DNA of 56,162 nt from Paenibacillus piri. Its GTDB lineage: Bacteria; Bacillota; Bacilli; Paenibacillales; NBRC-103111. The position numbers and the translations under genes are program-made. The DNA lies in contig NZ_SMRT01000029.1 in assembly GCF_004354045.1 (NCBI RefSeq), forward strand, positions 1-56,162. The letters are read 5' to 3'. Positions 26,501 through 35,367 of this stretch are shown piece by piece (position 1 is the stretch's first letter; the number at the start of each line of letters is the position of its first letter). The notes beneath the pieces are model-generated. The model ran no database searches, had not been told where the DNA came from, and was given only the letters and a program-made list of their open reading frames with translations.

Positions 26501-27580
26501 GTGAATAAGGCAGTTTACGGCTTTGCCATCGTCGGCAGCGGAGCGATCGGGAGCTTTCACGCGGAGCAGCTCAAGCAGGTCGGAGGCGCGAAGCTGATCG
26601 CCGTTTGCGACGAAAATCCGCAGCGGGCGGGGCAATTCGCCGAGCGGTATTCGTGCAGCGCTTATACAAGTCTGAACGATATGCTGCAGCGGGACGATAT
26701 CGATATCGTCAATATATGCACCCCCAGCAGCCTGCATGGCGGCCAGGCGATTGCTTGCGCAAAGGCAGGCAAGCATGTCATTGTGGAAAAGCCGATGGAC
26801 ATAACGCTCGCCACGGCAGATTCGATGATTGCGGCATGCCAGGAAGCCGGAACGAAACTAAGCGTCGTCTCGCAGCACCGGCTGGACCGGTCGGTCGCCC
26901 AGGTTAAACAATTGATTCGTGAAGGCGCTTTCGGTAAGCTTGTATTAGCTGCGGGCGCGGTCCATTGGTACCGCTCGCAGCAATATTACGACAGCAGCTC
27001 ATGGCGGGGCACCTGGCAGTGGGACGGAGGCGGAGCGTTGATGAATCAGGGCATTCATATCGTCGATTTGCTGCAATATTTGATGGGTCCTGTCGAAAGC
27101 GTGCAAGCGCAATGCAGAACATTGGGTCACCGCAATATCGAGGTGGAGGATACGGCGGCAGCACTGCTCCGTTTCGGCAGCGGCGCCGTCGGGACGCTCA
27201 CGGCCACCACCAGCGCCTACCCCGGCTTAAACACGAGAATCGAGCTGTTCGGCACGAAGGGAAGCGCGATTATCGAGAACGATTCTCTTGTTTTCTGCCA
27301 ATATGAGGAAGCGGCCGGGGACGGGACGATAACGGACGCGGTTGGTTCCGTCCAACATCGAACGTCCGGCGCCAATGGCGCCTCCAATCCGATGTCGATC
27401 TCGGGCGAGACGCATCGGCTTCAATTCTCCGATATGATCGAGGCCATCGAGCATGACCGGGAGCCGCTGGTCAACGGTATCGAAGGCAGGAAGCCGTTGG
27501 AAATTATATTAGCCGTATACGAGTCGAACCGTTCGGGCAAGCCCGTCCTGTTGCAACCGACTGCGGGTGAATCGGCTTAA
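26501..27580 (+). CDS. Gfo/Idh/MocA-family sugar oxidoreductase
   Basis: This 359-residue NAD(P)-dependent oxidoreductase has VGSGAIGSFHAEQ at the Rossmann loop, the family lysine in VEKPMDI near residue 96, and the active-site segment MNQGIHIVD near 180. The GTG at 26501 follows AGAGGGG. It sits 26 bp after the MDR gene, so the two probably act in sequence on the sugar imported by cassette 3. A terminator follows. Confidence 0.92.
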   Translation: MNKAVYGFAIVGSGAIGSFHAEQLKQVGGAKLIAVCDENPQRAGQFAERYSCSAYTSLNDMLQRDDIDIVNICTPSSLHGGQAIACAKAGKHVIVEKPMDITLATADSMIAACQEAGTKLSVVSQHRLDRSVAQVKQLIREGAFGKLVLAAGAVHWYRSQQYYDSSSWRGTWQWDGGGALMNQGIHIVDLLQYLMGPVESVQAQCRTLGHRNIEVEDTAAALLRFGSGAVGTLTATTSAYPGLNTRIELFGTKGSAIIENDSLVFCQYEEAAGDGTITDAVGSVQHRTSGANGASNPMSISGETHRLQFSDMIEAIEHDREPLVNGIEGRKPLEIILAVYESNRSGKPVLLQPTAGESA

Positions 27581-27586
27581 CGGATC

Positions 27587-27613
27587 GAATGGCCTCGTCG
27601 GGGCCATTCTTTC
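27587..27613 (+). terminator. Short terminator hairpin after cassette 3
   Basis: GAATGGCC (27587-27594) pairs with GGCCATTC (27602-27609) and is followed by a short T-rich run. It probably reduces read-through into the regulator gene. Confidence 0.65.
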
Positions 27614-27649
27614 ATCTTTCTAAACCTGGATATATGGAGACGATAATAT

Positions 27650-30037
27650 ATGGCACGAAAATGGCTTTTTTTCCAACGCGCGCAAATCCCGGGAGCGCAC
27701 GTTGCAAATGAATGGGTGCCGTCATCGGACGGATTAAAATTCAGACGAGGAAGCTTTTTTAAGAAAAGCCTGGTTATCGTTCTTATGATTACTTGTTTGC
27801 CGGCTGCCTTGATCGGAGTGAGCTTTTATTTTATCGGAACCGCTCAGATCGAGCAGGAAGTGAATGCGACGCATAGTAGCCAGCTGGAAAAGGCGCGCAA
27901 GCGGATCGACGAGCAGCTTGCGCATATCGAGCTGACCGCCTCTCAATGGTCATTGAATCCGCTTTTTAACGAGCGGCTGAAAACTGCGGATCTGAACAAG
28001 CAGTTCATTTACACGCAGGACTTGTTCAGGGCGTTATTTATTATAAAAGGCTCCAGCACGCTGATCGAGCAAGTATATTTGTATATGGGCGACCAGCAGC
28101 TGCTCGTTTCGGAAGATGAAGGCGTCAGACAGCTGCCGTCGGATCAAAACGCATTTTTGCAAGCGCAGTTGAGCGAGAAGCCCTCGATGCATTGGACGAA
28201 AATGCCGGTCAAAAAAGACGCGGAATCGCTATCGTTGATCCATGCGCTTGCCAATGGAGGGCTGTACCGGTACGGCGGGCTCATCATCATCCTCAATGAG
28301 ACCAAGGTCAACGAGATGGTAAGGGAGCTGACGACGGATAAAGAAGAATCTTCCTCTTTTCTGTTCAAAGAAAGCGGCGAGTGGATTACGACGGGCATTG
28401 ACGGCGTATATGCCCCCACCGTCCAGGAGCTGTCCCTGAGCCGAAGCGTCCGGCAGCGGGAGGCGCCTGCGGACTCGTTTATTTCCAGATGGAATAAGGA
28501 AAATTATTCGGTTTCGTACGGCAGGCTCTCCCAGGAAGGTGGCAGCTGGGTTTATGTGACGGCGTCGCCGGTAAACCAACTGATCCGTCCGGTGCTCGTG
28601 ATGTCGCGTATGATTTTGGCGGTAAGCGGGCTCGGTCTCGCTGCGGCGGTGCTGCTTGCCTGGCTCGGCTCCGAACGGCTGTACAGGCCGATTCGTCGCC
28701 TCGTGCAGCTCGTCAAGGGAGCGGTTCCGAGTCCGGCGAAGCAGGTCCAAACGAAGGATGAGTTGACGTTTATCGAGAGCCAATGGAAGTATCTGATTCA
28801 CGAAAGCAACGATTTGCAGGACAGGTTGGAAGAGCAGCTGCCGACGCTGCGTGAAGGCTTTATGCTGCAGCTCGTTCAAGGGCATCTGTATGCGTTCAAG
28901 GAAAAAGAGTTGCGGGAACGGATGCTCCGATTTGGCTGGAGTGTCGAGGACCGCTGTTTTTCGATCATGGTGATCCGGCTGGCGGGCGCGTTTCATTCGG
29001 GCGGGAAATTCGCGGAAAAGGATAAGCAGCTGATTACATTTGCAGCCGCCAACATTATCGAAGAGCTGTCCGGGAATCAAATGGATGTCTCTTCGGTTAT
29101 TAATTTTCAGGATTTGACGATCGGCCTGTTGGTCGCCTATCCGATCCATAAGCCATGGAAGCAGTTCAAGAGCGATTTATTCAAGCTGGCGGACGAACTG
29201 ACCGTAACCATGAATGCACTGTTGAAGCTGCACGTTATTGTCAGCATCGGCAAGACGACGGAAAATGTCGGGGATATTCCGAACGTTTTGCAGGAAGTCA
29301 GGCAAATGATGCTGTATCGGGATTTGGAGGAGAATAATCAAATTTTGGATATGGACGAAATCGTACCGCGTCAGGGAGACGCCTCGTATTATCCGTTTCA
29401 GGTTGAAAAAGAGCTTCAAATCGCCGTCCGTCGCGGCGATATTACGGAAGCGGTCAAGCTTGCGGACAGCTTTCTCGGCAGTTTAAGCCGCCATGGCGTG
29501 ACCGAATTTGCCTATCTGCAATCAGTGCTTTATTTATTGGGCAATATTTTGCAGACGATGATTCAAATGGGCTTCAACCCGCATCAGTTGTACAGAGGCG
29601 AAAACCTGTACGAGCAGCTGCTCGGGAAGAGAGAGCGGGATGAAATCCGCAGATGGCTGCGGGATAAGGTGCTGGAGCCGTTCGGACGGGAATATTGGGA
29701 ATCGCAGGATGCGCAGCTGAAGGCGATGATCAAGCAAACGATGGATATGATCGCCGCTCATTACATGAATGATATATCGCTGGAACACTGCGCGGATCAA
29801 TTGGGGGTGCATCCGGTTCGTCTCAGCAAAGGCTTCAAGCAGGTAGCCGGTTCCACGTTTATCGATTATTTGACCATGGTTCGAATCGAAAAATCGAAAG
29901 AGCTGCTCCGTACCACGGATTGGAAAATCCATCGGATCGCTCAAACGGTCGGTTATCAGCCATCGTATTTCAATAAAATTTTTCGCAAGCAGGAAGGCGT
30001 GTCGGCCAGCGAATTCCGCAGCTTGAGCAAAGAATAA
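27650..30037 (+). CDS. Membrane-anchored AraC-family regulator (YtdP-like)
   Basis: This 795-residue sensor-regulator has a membrane segment at about 41-63 and a second near 318-340, with an extracellular sensing domain of about 250 residues between them. The cytoplasmic part ends in an AraC-type double helix-turn-helix (about 690-795; LEHCADQLGVHPVRLSKGF and IAQTVGYQPSYFNKIFRK). B. subtilis YtdP has this layout and is encoded near the YteP/YtcP/YtcQ importer. Here the gene follows cassette 3, its most likely target. GGAG precedes the ATG. Confidence 0.93.
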   Translation: MARKWLFFQRAQIPGAHVANEWVPSSDGLKFRRGSFFKKSLVIVLMITCLPAALIGVSFYFIGTAQIEQEVNATHSSQLEKARKRIDEQLAHIELTASQWSLNPLFNERLKTADLNKQFIYTQDLFRALFIIKGSSTLIEQVYLYMGDQQLLVSEDEGVRQLPSDQNAFLQAQLSEKPSMHWTKMPVKKDAESLSLIHALANGGLYRYGGLIIILNETKVNEMVRELTTDKEESSSFLFKESGEWITTGIDGVYAPTVQELSLSRSVRQREAPADSFISRWNKENYSVSYGRLSQEGGSWVYVTASPVNQLIRPVLVMSRMILAVSGLGLAAAVLLAWLGSERLYRPIRRLVQLVKGAVPSPAKQVQTKDELTFIESQWKYLIHESNDLQDRLEEQLPTLREGFMLQLVQGHLYAFKEKELRERMLRFGWSVEDRCFSIMVIRLAGAFHSGGKFAEKDKQLITFAAANIIEELSGNQMDVSSVINFQDLTIGLLVAYPIHKPWKQFKSDLFKLADELTVTMNALLKLHVIVSIGKTTENVGDIPNVLQEVRQMMLYRDLEENNQILDMDEIVPRQGDASYYPFQVEKELQIAVRRGDITEAVKLADSFLGSLSRHGVTEFAYLQSVLYLLGNILQTMIQMGFNPHQLYRGENLYEQLLGKRERDEIRRWLRDKVLEPFGREYWESQDAQLKAMIKQTMDMIAAHYMNDISLEHCADQLGVHPVRLSKGFKQVAGSTFIDYLTMVRIEKSKELLRTTDWKIHRIAQTVGYQPSYFNKIFRKQEGVSASEFRSLSKE

Positions 30038-30080
30038 TGCGGTTGATGGCTAAATCACGATAAGAAAAAAGGGGGAAATT

Positions 30081-31091
30081 ATGAGCTTTCGCATATGCAC
30101 GATCGGCTGCGGACAACATGCGACCCGGGTGCACGGACCGTCCTACCGCAAATATGCCGATACATACCCCGGAACCGTATTGGCTGCATGCTGCGATCTT
30201 GAACCACTAAAAGCTGCAAGCTTTCAACGGCAATTCGGGTTTCTGCGGCATGATACCGATATACGGATCATGCTGGAGCGGGAGCGGCCGGATGCCGTCT
30301 GCCTCGTGGTCGGCGAATCGCAGATCGCGCCATTGTCGGCGCTTGTTCTGAAGCTGGGGTTCCCGCTGCTGTTGGAGAAGCCCCCGGGCTTGACCCGGGA
30401 GGACACGGTGCGGATCGCAGCCGCTGCCGAAGCAAGCGGGGCGCCGAACCAAGTGGCGTTCAACCGTTGGCACGCGCCGCTTATGTCAAAGCTGAAGCAG
30501 CTGCTAGACGAAAATTTCGCTCCCGGCGATATAAATTATATAGGCTACGATTTTTATCGGGTGGGCCGCATGGACGAAGATTTCGCAACGACTGCGATTC
30601 ACGGGATCAGCGCCGTATCGTTTATGGCGGGCTCGCCGTTCCGCAAGGTCCGGTTTACGTACCGGGACATGCCAGGATTGTACCGGTATGCAGCCAATAT
30701 TTATATGGAATGCGAATTCGAATCGGGCGCCGTCGGGCATCTCGCCTTTTGCCCGGCAGCAGGCGTCGTGATCGAGCGCGGGGTGGTGAATGCTCTGAAT
30801 CATACGTTTTTTCTCGAGCTGCCTATTTGGGCGGCCTACGACCACCCGGGAAGGCTGATCCATCTTGAAGACGGGCAGCTGCGGCAGGAGCTGTCCGGCG
30901 ATCAAACGGCAGGAAGCGGTGAGCTGTACATTACGAACGGCTTCTATGCGGAAAACGAGTCGTTTTTTAACGCGATTCGGGAACGACGTTCGCCGGTGGG
31001 CGGCGTCCGGGAAGCGCTGCAAATCGTAGAGCTTGTGGACTGCATCCGACAAAGAAAATCCGAATATGTCGGGACGGCTCCGGACGGATAA
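30081..31091 (+). CDS. Divergent Gfo/Idh/MocA-family protein
   Basis: This 336-residue member of the oxidoreductase family starts with TIGCGQHATRVHG and keeps the lysine in LLEKPPGL near residue 100. Its active-site region reads TTAIHGISAV near 172, so only the histidine of the usual D.G.H..D motif remains. It follows the AraC regulator by 43 bp behind AAAAAAGGGGG and may be cotranscribed with it. The altered active site suggests a different substrate or mechanism from the other four copies. Confidence 0.87.
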   Translation: MSFRICTIGCGQHATRVHGPSYRKYADTYPGTVLAACCDLEPLKAASFQRQFGFLRHDTDIRIMLERERPDAVCLVVGESQIAPLSALVLKLGFPLLLEKPPGLTREDTVRIAAAAEASGAPNQVAFNRWHAPLMSKLKQLLDENFAPGDINYIGYDFYRVGRMDEDFATTAIHGISAVSFMAGSPFRKVRFTYRDMPGLYRYAANIYMECEFESGAVGHLAFCPAAGVVIERGVVNALNHTFFLELPIWAAYDHPGRLIHLEDGQLRQELSGDQTAGSGELYITNGFYAENESFFNAIRERRSPVGGVREALQIVELVDCIRQRKSEYVGTAPDG

Positions 31092-31345
31092 CGGAGAGCC
31101 GGCGCAATGCGAATGGCGTCGGCAAGCGGCACCGTCTTACAGGAACCGAAGCTAGTCTGGCGGAAGCTGCAGAAAGCGGAAACAGTGAACAGCTAAAAAA
31201 ATCAAATGATCGTAAGCGGAAGCATGTACAAAATGCGATTTTTCCGATATAACAAAAGAAGGAATTAACGATTTGGTGAATGGCGGCCCGGATTTCCGGT
31301 CCGTTTGCAAGCGTTGTCATAAAAATCGGATAGGGAGTGGTGGAA

Positions 31346-33460
31346 ATGGTTGGAAGCGAATTGCAATGGCGCGAGGCCGCACCCGGAGTATGGTCCGTTC
31401 GGATCGGAAATCCGTCGCAGCTGTCGGCCATGTCCGTGATGGGAAAGCAGCCCGAAATCGAGGCTATGGAGTCGTTAGAGCAAGCCGAATTTCCGTTCGC
31501 TCCGGCAGCAATCCGGATTGCGACCGCGGCACGGCGAACGGTCATTACGCTTCCTTTGCGGCGGGAGGAAGCCGTTTATGGCATGGGGCTGCAGCTGATG
31601 AAGCTGAATCAGCGGGGACGCACCCGCTATTTGCGCGTAAACAGCGATCCGAAGCAGGACACCGGGGAAACGCATGCTCCCGTCCCGTTTTATGTATCCA
31701 GCCTCGGCTATGGCGTTATGGTGGACACCTCGCGGATCGTTACAGCTTATTGCGGCTCCGCTGTGCGGATGGACAGCGGATTGGAGGGCGACGCCAAGGA
31801 CCGCAATGCGGATGCCGGCTGGAAGGCGACGCCGGTTGCGGATACGGTAGAATTGGTCGTGCCGGAGGGGGGAGCCGACCTGTACGTCTTCGGCGGTCCG
31901 ACTCCGCTCGATGCGGTTCGCCGCTATAATTTGTTTCATGGCGGCGGGACGCTGCCGCCGAGATGGGGGCTTGGCTTCTGGCACCGCGTGCCGAAGTCGT
32001 ACAGCGCCGATCAGGTGGTGGAGGAAGCGCTGGCATTTCGTGAGCGGCGGTTTCCGTGCGATGTGATCGGCCTGGAGCCGGGCTGGCACAGCAAAAGCTA
32101 TCCGGTTACCTACGAATGGAACCGGGAGCTGTTTCCCGAGCCGGAAGCCTTCCTCCGGCGGATGGAGGAGGAAGGCTTCAAGGTCAACCTATGGGAACAT
32201 CCGTACGCATCTCCGGATGCGCCGATCTACGAGCCGCTGAAGCCGTTATCCGGCTCGCATACGGTGTGGCACGGCCTGGTGCCGGACTATACGCTGCCGC
32301 AGGCGCGCGACATATACATCAAGCAGCATGCCGACGAGCACGTCGATATCGGCGTATCGGGCTACAAGCTGGATGAATGCGACGGCAGCGAGCTGACGCG
32401 AAACTCATGGATATTTCCGGCCCATGCCGAATTTCCGTCCGGAGCGGACGGGGAGCAGATGCGGCAGCTGTACGGCCTGCTGCTGCAAAAAATGACCGAC
32501 GACCTGTACCGCAGCCGCAATCGCCGTACTTACGGCCTGGTGCGCGCTTCCTCGGCAGGAGCGTCGACGCTGCCCTACGTTTTGTATTCGGATCTGTACG
32601 ATCACCGGCAGTTTGTACGAGCCATGTGCAGCGCCAGCTTCAGCGGCCTCCTTTGGACGCCCGAGGTACGGAAGGCCGCGAGCGCGGAGGATTGGGTGCG
32701 GCGGATGCAGGTCGTATGCTTCTCGCCGCTTGCCATGGTTAATGCATGGGCCGACGGCACGAAGCCATGGTCGTTTCCCGAGGTGGAGACGATCGTGAAG
32801 AAATACATCACGCTGCGGATGCGGTTATTGCCCTACCTGTATTCGGCATTTGCCAAATACCGTTTGGAGGGCATACCGCCCATCCGCGCCATGCAGCTGG
32901 AATCGGGTGCGGCAGCATCGAATAGCGCTGGCCGCGAGCACGAGCTGGACTCCGCGGAATTTGCATACGGCGGGGTGAGCGACGCTGAAATGGACGACCA
33001 GTTCATGTTCGGCGATGCGCTGCTGGTTGCGCCTTTATTTGCAGGCGAAACGCAGCGGAACGTATATTTGCCGCCGGGGATCTGGTATGAATTTGAAACC
33101 GGCGAACGCCGGACAGGCGGACAAACGATTCAGGTCCGTCCCGGCCTGGAGCGTATTCCGGTATTTGTAAAGGACGGAGCGATCGTTCCGATGATGCCGG
33201 AGCTGGATCATGCGCCGAAAGCAGGGGAATCGGTTGAACTGGAGCTGCATCATTATGGAACGGCGCCCGGTCGATTTGAATTGTTCGACGATGACGGAGA
33301 GAGCTTCGCCTATGAACAAGGCGAGTATCGTTGGCGCAAGCTGGAGGTTCAGCCTGCAGCTGACGGCAAACTAACAGGTACGGTATCGTCAGCGGATGCG
33401 GGCTGGCAATCGGCGTACAGCGGATTCGTTTGGAAAATTCATCATGGAGCAGGCGATTGA
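31346..33460 (+). CDS. Glycoside hydrolase family 31 (alpha-xylosidase/alpha-glucosidase type)
   Basis: This 704-residue retaining alpha-glycosidase has an N-terminal beta domain, a TIM barrel (about 190-520) and C-terminal beta domains. The nucleophile is predicted as Asp343 in GYKLDECD, equivalent to the K.D of GH31 enzymes. The acid/base is predicted as Asp416 in YSDLYDH, after RASSAGAS. No signal peptide is present, so it should cleave imported oligosaccharides in the cytoplasm. ATG at 31346 follows AGGGAGTGG. GH31 includes alpha-xylosidases, alpha-glucosidases, isomaltosidases and sulfoquinovosidases; I cannot choose among them. Confidence 0.92.
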   Translation: MVGSELQWREAAPGVWSVRIGNPSQLSAMSVMGKQPEIEAMESLEQAEFPFAPAAIRIATAARRTVITLPLRREEAVYGMGLQLMKLNQRGRTRYLRVNSDPKQDTGETHAPVPFYVSSLGYGVMVDTSRIVTAYCGSAVRMDSGLEGDAKDRNADAGWKATPVADTVELVVPEGGADLYVFGGPTPLDAVRRYNLFHGGGTLPPRWGLGFWHRVPKSYSADQVVEEALAFRERRFPCDVIGLEPGWHSKSYPVTYEWNRELFPEPEAFLRRMEEEGFKVNLWEHPYASPDAPIYEPLKPLSGSHTVWHGLVPDYTLPQARDIYIKQHADEHVDIGVSGYKLDECDGSELTRNSWIFPAHAEFPSGADGEQMRQLYGLLLQKMTDDLYRSRNRRTYGLVRASSAGASTLPYVLYSDLYDHRQFVRAMCSASFSGLLWTPEVRKAASAEDWVRRMQVVCFSPLAMVNAWADGTKPWSFPEVETIVKKYITLRMRLLPYLYSAFAKYRLEGIPPIRAMQLESGAAASNSAGREHELDSAEFAYGGVSDAEMDDQFMFGDALLVAPLFAGETQRNVYLPPGIWYEFETGERRTGGQTIQVRPGLERIPVFVKDGAIVPMMPELDHAPKAGESVELELHHYGTAPGRFELFDDDGESFAYEQGEYRWRKLEVQPAADGKLTGTVSSADAGWQSAYSGFVWKIHHGAGD

Positions 33461-33553
33461 TCAGGTCAGGCAAGCCGGGTTCGCCCGATCGGGACTCGTC
33501 TTTTAAAGCTCGTATTGATTTCGTTCTATTAAGAACAATCGGGAGGAATGAAG

Positions 33554-34189
33554 ATGACAGCATGGATTCAGCAGGGCGACGTTGTCCTGTTTCAAGGCGA
33601 TAGCATAACCGATGCGGGACGTATCCGCGACAAGGCGGACGATCTGGGCAAAGGGTACGCTCTCATGGCTGCCGCGCAATTTTCGGCGCTGTATCCCGAA
33701 AAGCAGGTACGGTTTCTGAACCGCGGGATCAGCGGCAACCGGGTCAAAGATTTGGAACGGCGCTGGACGGAGGATTGCCTCGATTTGAAGCCGAACGTCG
33801 TATCGATTTATATCGGTATTAACGATACGTGGCGCCGGTATGACCGCAACGACCCTACGTCAACCGGACAGTTCGAAGCAGGCTACCGCAATCTGTTGAC
33901 GCAGACGGTGCAAAGGACGGAAGCCCGGCTGGTGCTGATCGAGCCGTTCGTGCTTCCTGTGCCTGAGGACCGCAAACAGTGGAGGGAAGACCTGGACCCG
34001 AAAATCGCCGTTGTCCGCCAGCTGGCAGTGGAATTCGGCGCACGCCTCGTCTGCCTTGACGGGCTGTTCGCCCAGGCGTCTGCGCGCGTGCAGGCCGCTT
34101 TCTGGGCTCCGGACGGCGTTCACCCGTCGCCGGGCGGCCATGCGCTGATCGCCAACGCATGGCTGCAAACAGTCGGTGCCGCGCTATAA
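33554..34189 (+). CDS. SGNH/GDSL hydrolase, probable carbohydrate esterase
   Basis: This 211-residue cytoplasmic esterase probably removes acetyl groups from sugars. SGNH blocks are clear: FQGDSITDAGR with catalytic Ser17, RGISGNR near 59, YIGINDTW near 83, and DGVHPSPGGH near 191 with the catalytic Asp/His. There is no signal peptide. ATG at 33554 is preferred because GGGAGG ends seven bases upstream; the ATG at 33548 is too close. It follows the GH31 gene by 93 bp, so deacetylation and glycoside cleavage are probably linked. Confidence 0.9.
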   Translation: MTAWIQQGDVVLFQGDSITDAGRIRDKADDLGKGYALMAAAQFSALYPEKQVRFLNRGISGNRVKDLERRWTEDCLDLKPNVVSIYIGINDTWRRYDRNDPTSTGQFEAGYRNLLTQTVQRTEARLVLIEPFVLPVPEDRKQWREDLDPKIAVVRQLAVEFGARLVCLDGLFAQASARVQAAFWAPDGVHPSPGGHALIANAWLQTVGAAL

Positions 34190-34214
34190 ACCGCCGCGGC
34201 GGTGCGCAGTCGGA

Positions 34215-34254
34215 AAAATCGACCTTATCCCAAGCTCGGGATAAGGTCGATTTT
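34215..34254 (+). terminator. Strong terminator after the SGNH hydrolase
   Basis: A perfect 17-bp stem pairs 34215-34231 (AAAATCGACCTTATCCC) with 34238-34254, with a six-base loop and flanking A and T runs. It may work in both directions. Confidence 0.9.
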
Positions 34255-34310
34255 CATGTTTCGACGGCCTGGAACGACGGCAGTCGCTTATTTTATTGCT
34301 GGAAATTATG

Positions 34311-34360
34311 CGCAGCATACTTCTGCGGATCATCGGGGACTCCCCCATTTTGGGGGACTT
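34311..34360. repeat. Intergenic hairpin repeat, copy C of the GGGGCTCCC family (shortened)
   Basis: TGCGCAGCA..CTTCTGC.GA at 34311-34330 and CGGGGACTCCC after it resemble copy B at 16648-16685. The segment TCCCCCATTTTGGGGGA (34343-34359) is itself a perfect hairpin. It lies between the SGNH terminator and the repeat at 34418. Confidence 0.5.
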
Positions 34361-34417
34361 TGTTAACGATGTGGGATGTATAAGTTTTCAGCGGAGCTGA
34401 ACCATTCTGATATTGCA

Positions 34418-34480
34418 AGAAAACCTACATTTAAACCGCGGTCGCTCATCTTTGAATAGCTTCGATAGAGGTTTTCTTAT
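34418..34480 (-). repeat. Stop-codon-linked intergenic repeat, copy 1
   Basis: Read on the minus strand it begins TAAGAAAACCTCTATCGA and ends with GTAGGTTTTCT, forming an AGAAAACCT / AGGTTTTCT stem. It matches 55742-55803 at roughly 58 of 65 positions. The TAA is the stop codon of the isomerase gene (34479-34477). Confidence 0.8.
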
Positions 34481-35325
34481 TGCAAGCCCGCAGCCGTATA
34501 CACCTTGCGGAACGCCTCGCGCGAGCGTTGAAGCAGCTGCTCGCTCGATTGCTCCAGCGGCTTCGGCGTCAAAATTTCCTGGGCTACGACGCCGCTGTAG
34601 CCGATCTGCTTCAGGCCGCGCAAGAACCCGGCCAGATCGATCACGCCTTCGCCCGGGAACAGGCGGTCGTTATCAAGCACTTCCGCGATCGGCAGGTCCG
34701 GCGCGTCGTTAATATGGGCCAGCACGATTTGGCTGGCGTCGAGGCGGACAATATCTTCCACCCCAAGCTCATTGGTGTACCAATGATAGCTGTCGAACAA
34801 CAGTCCGACATTTCGTTCGCCGATCGCATCGATCCAATCCACCGTTTCCTGCAAGCCCCAAATAAACGGATGCTTCCAACGGGTCCGCAAATGATGCGGA
34901 CCTACGAATTCAATGGCAAGACGAATGCCGTACGGCGCCAGCAATTGAGCGCAGGTGCGAAGCCGGCGTGTCGCCTGCACGGTGAAAGTTGCGGCATCGT
35001 GGTCCGTCGAGGGCAGCACGTAGGTGCTGCAGACGGTGCAGCCTGCGGCTGCGGCCGCTTCGGCATCCTGGATGAGCCGGCCAAGTCCGCTCACAAATTC
35101 CTCCTCCGTTGTCCGCCATTGCGCGGAAAGACCGATCGTCGCGATCTGCACGCCATGCTCCTGCAGGAAGGCGCGAACCGCCGATGCGCCTTGCGACGCT
35201 ATCCACTCCTCCAGCTCCTGGCCGCCGGCCGAGACCGCCCCGAACCCGTGCGCGGCCGCAGCTTTAACGAACGCCTCAATGCTGCCGACATTGCCGATGC
35301 CGGCTCTTGTAAGACCTTTTATCAA
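34477..35325 (-). CDS. TIM-barrel sugar isomerase/epimerase
   Basis: This 282-residue protein of the IolE / hydroxypyruvate isomerase-like superfamily has metal-site segments AIEFVGPHH near residue 136, FDSYHWY near 177, AHINDAPD near 204 and QEILTP near 257. The TTG start follows AAAGGAGGG. It is 42 bp downstream of the Gfo/Idh/MocA gene in the same operon, repeating the pairing at 8073-9843 although the two isomerases are only distantly related. Its TAA stop is the first codon of a dispersed repeat. Confidence 0.88.
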   Translation of the reverse strand: MIKGLTRAGIGNVGSIEAFVKAAAAHGFGAVSAGGQELEEWIASQGASAVRAFLQEHGVQIATIGLSAQWRTTEEEFVSGLGRLIQDAEAAAAAGCTVCSTYVLPSTDHDAATFTVQATRRLRTCAQLLAPYGIRLAIEFVGPHHLRTRWKHPFIWGLQETVDWIDAIGERNVGLLFDSYHWYTNELGVEDIVRLDASQIVLAHINDAPDLPIAEVLDNDRLFPGEGVIDLAGFLRGLKQIGYSGVVAQEILTPKPLEQSSEQLLQRSREAFRKVYTAAGLQ

Positions 35326-35367
35326 GGGAAACCCTCCTTTTGGTATCGGAACCGGATTTTGCTAACG

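Noticed and set aside
28229..29149. A 306-codon minus-strand open frame inside the AraC regulator gene
   Set aside because: The plus-strand protein has a full, sensible architecture across this region.
31211..31224. A cre-like sequence CGTAAGCGGAAGCA before the GH31 gene
   Set aside because: It has three mismatches to the strict consensus (positions 1, 9 and 10), so CcpA binding is not supported.
31346..33460. Sulfoquinovosidase assignment for the GH31 enzyme
   Set aside because: No sulfoquinovose catabolic genes accompany it, and I could not identify the residues that recognise the sulfonate.
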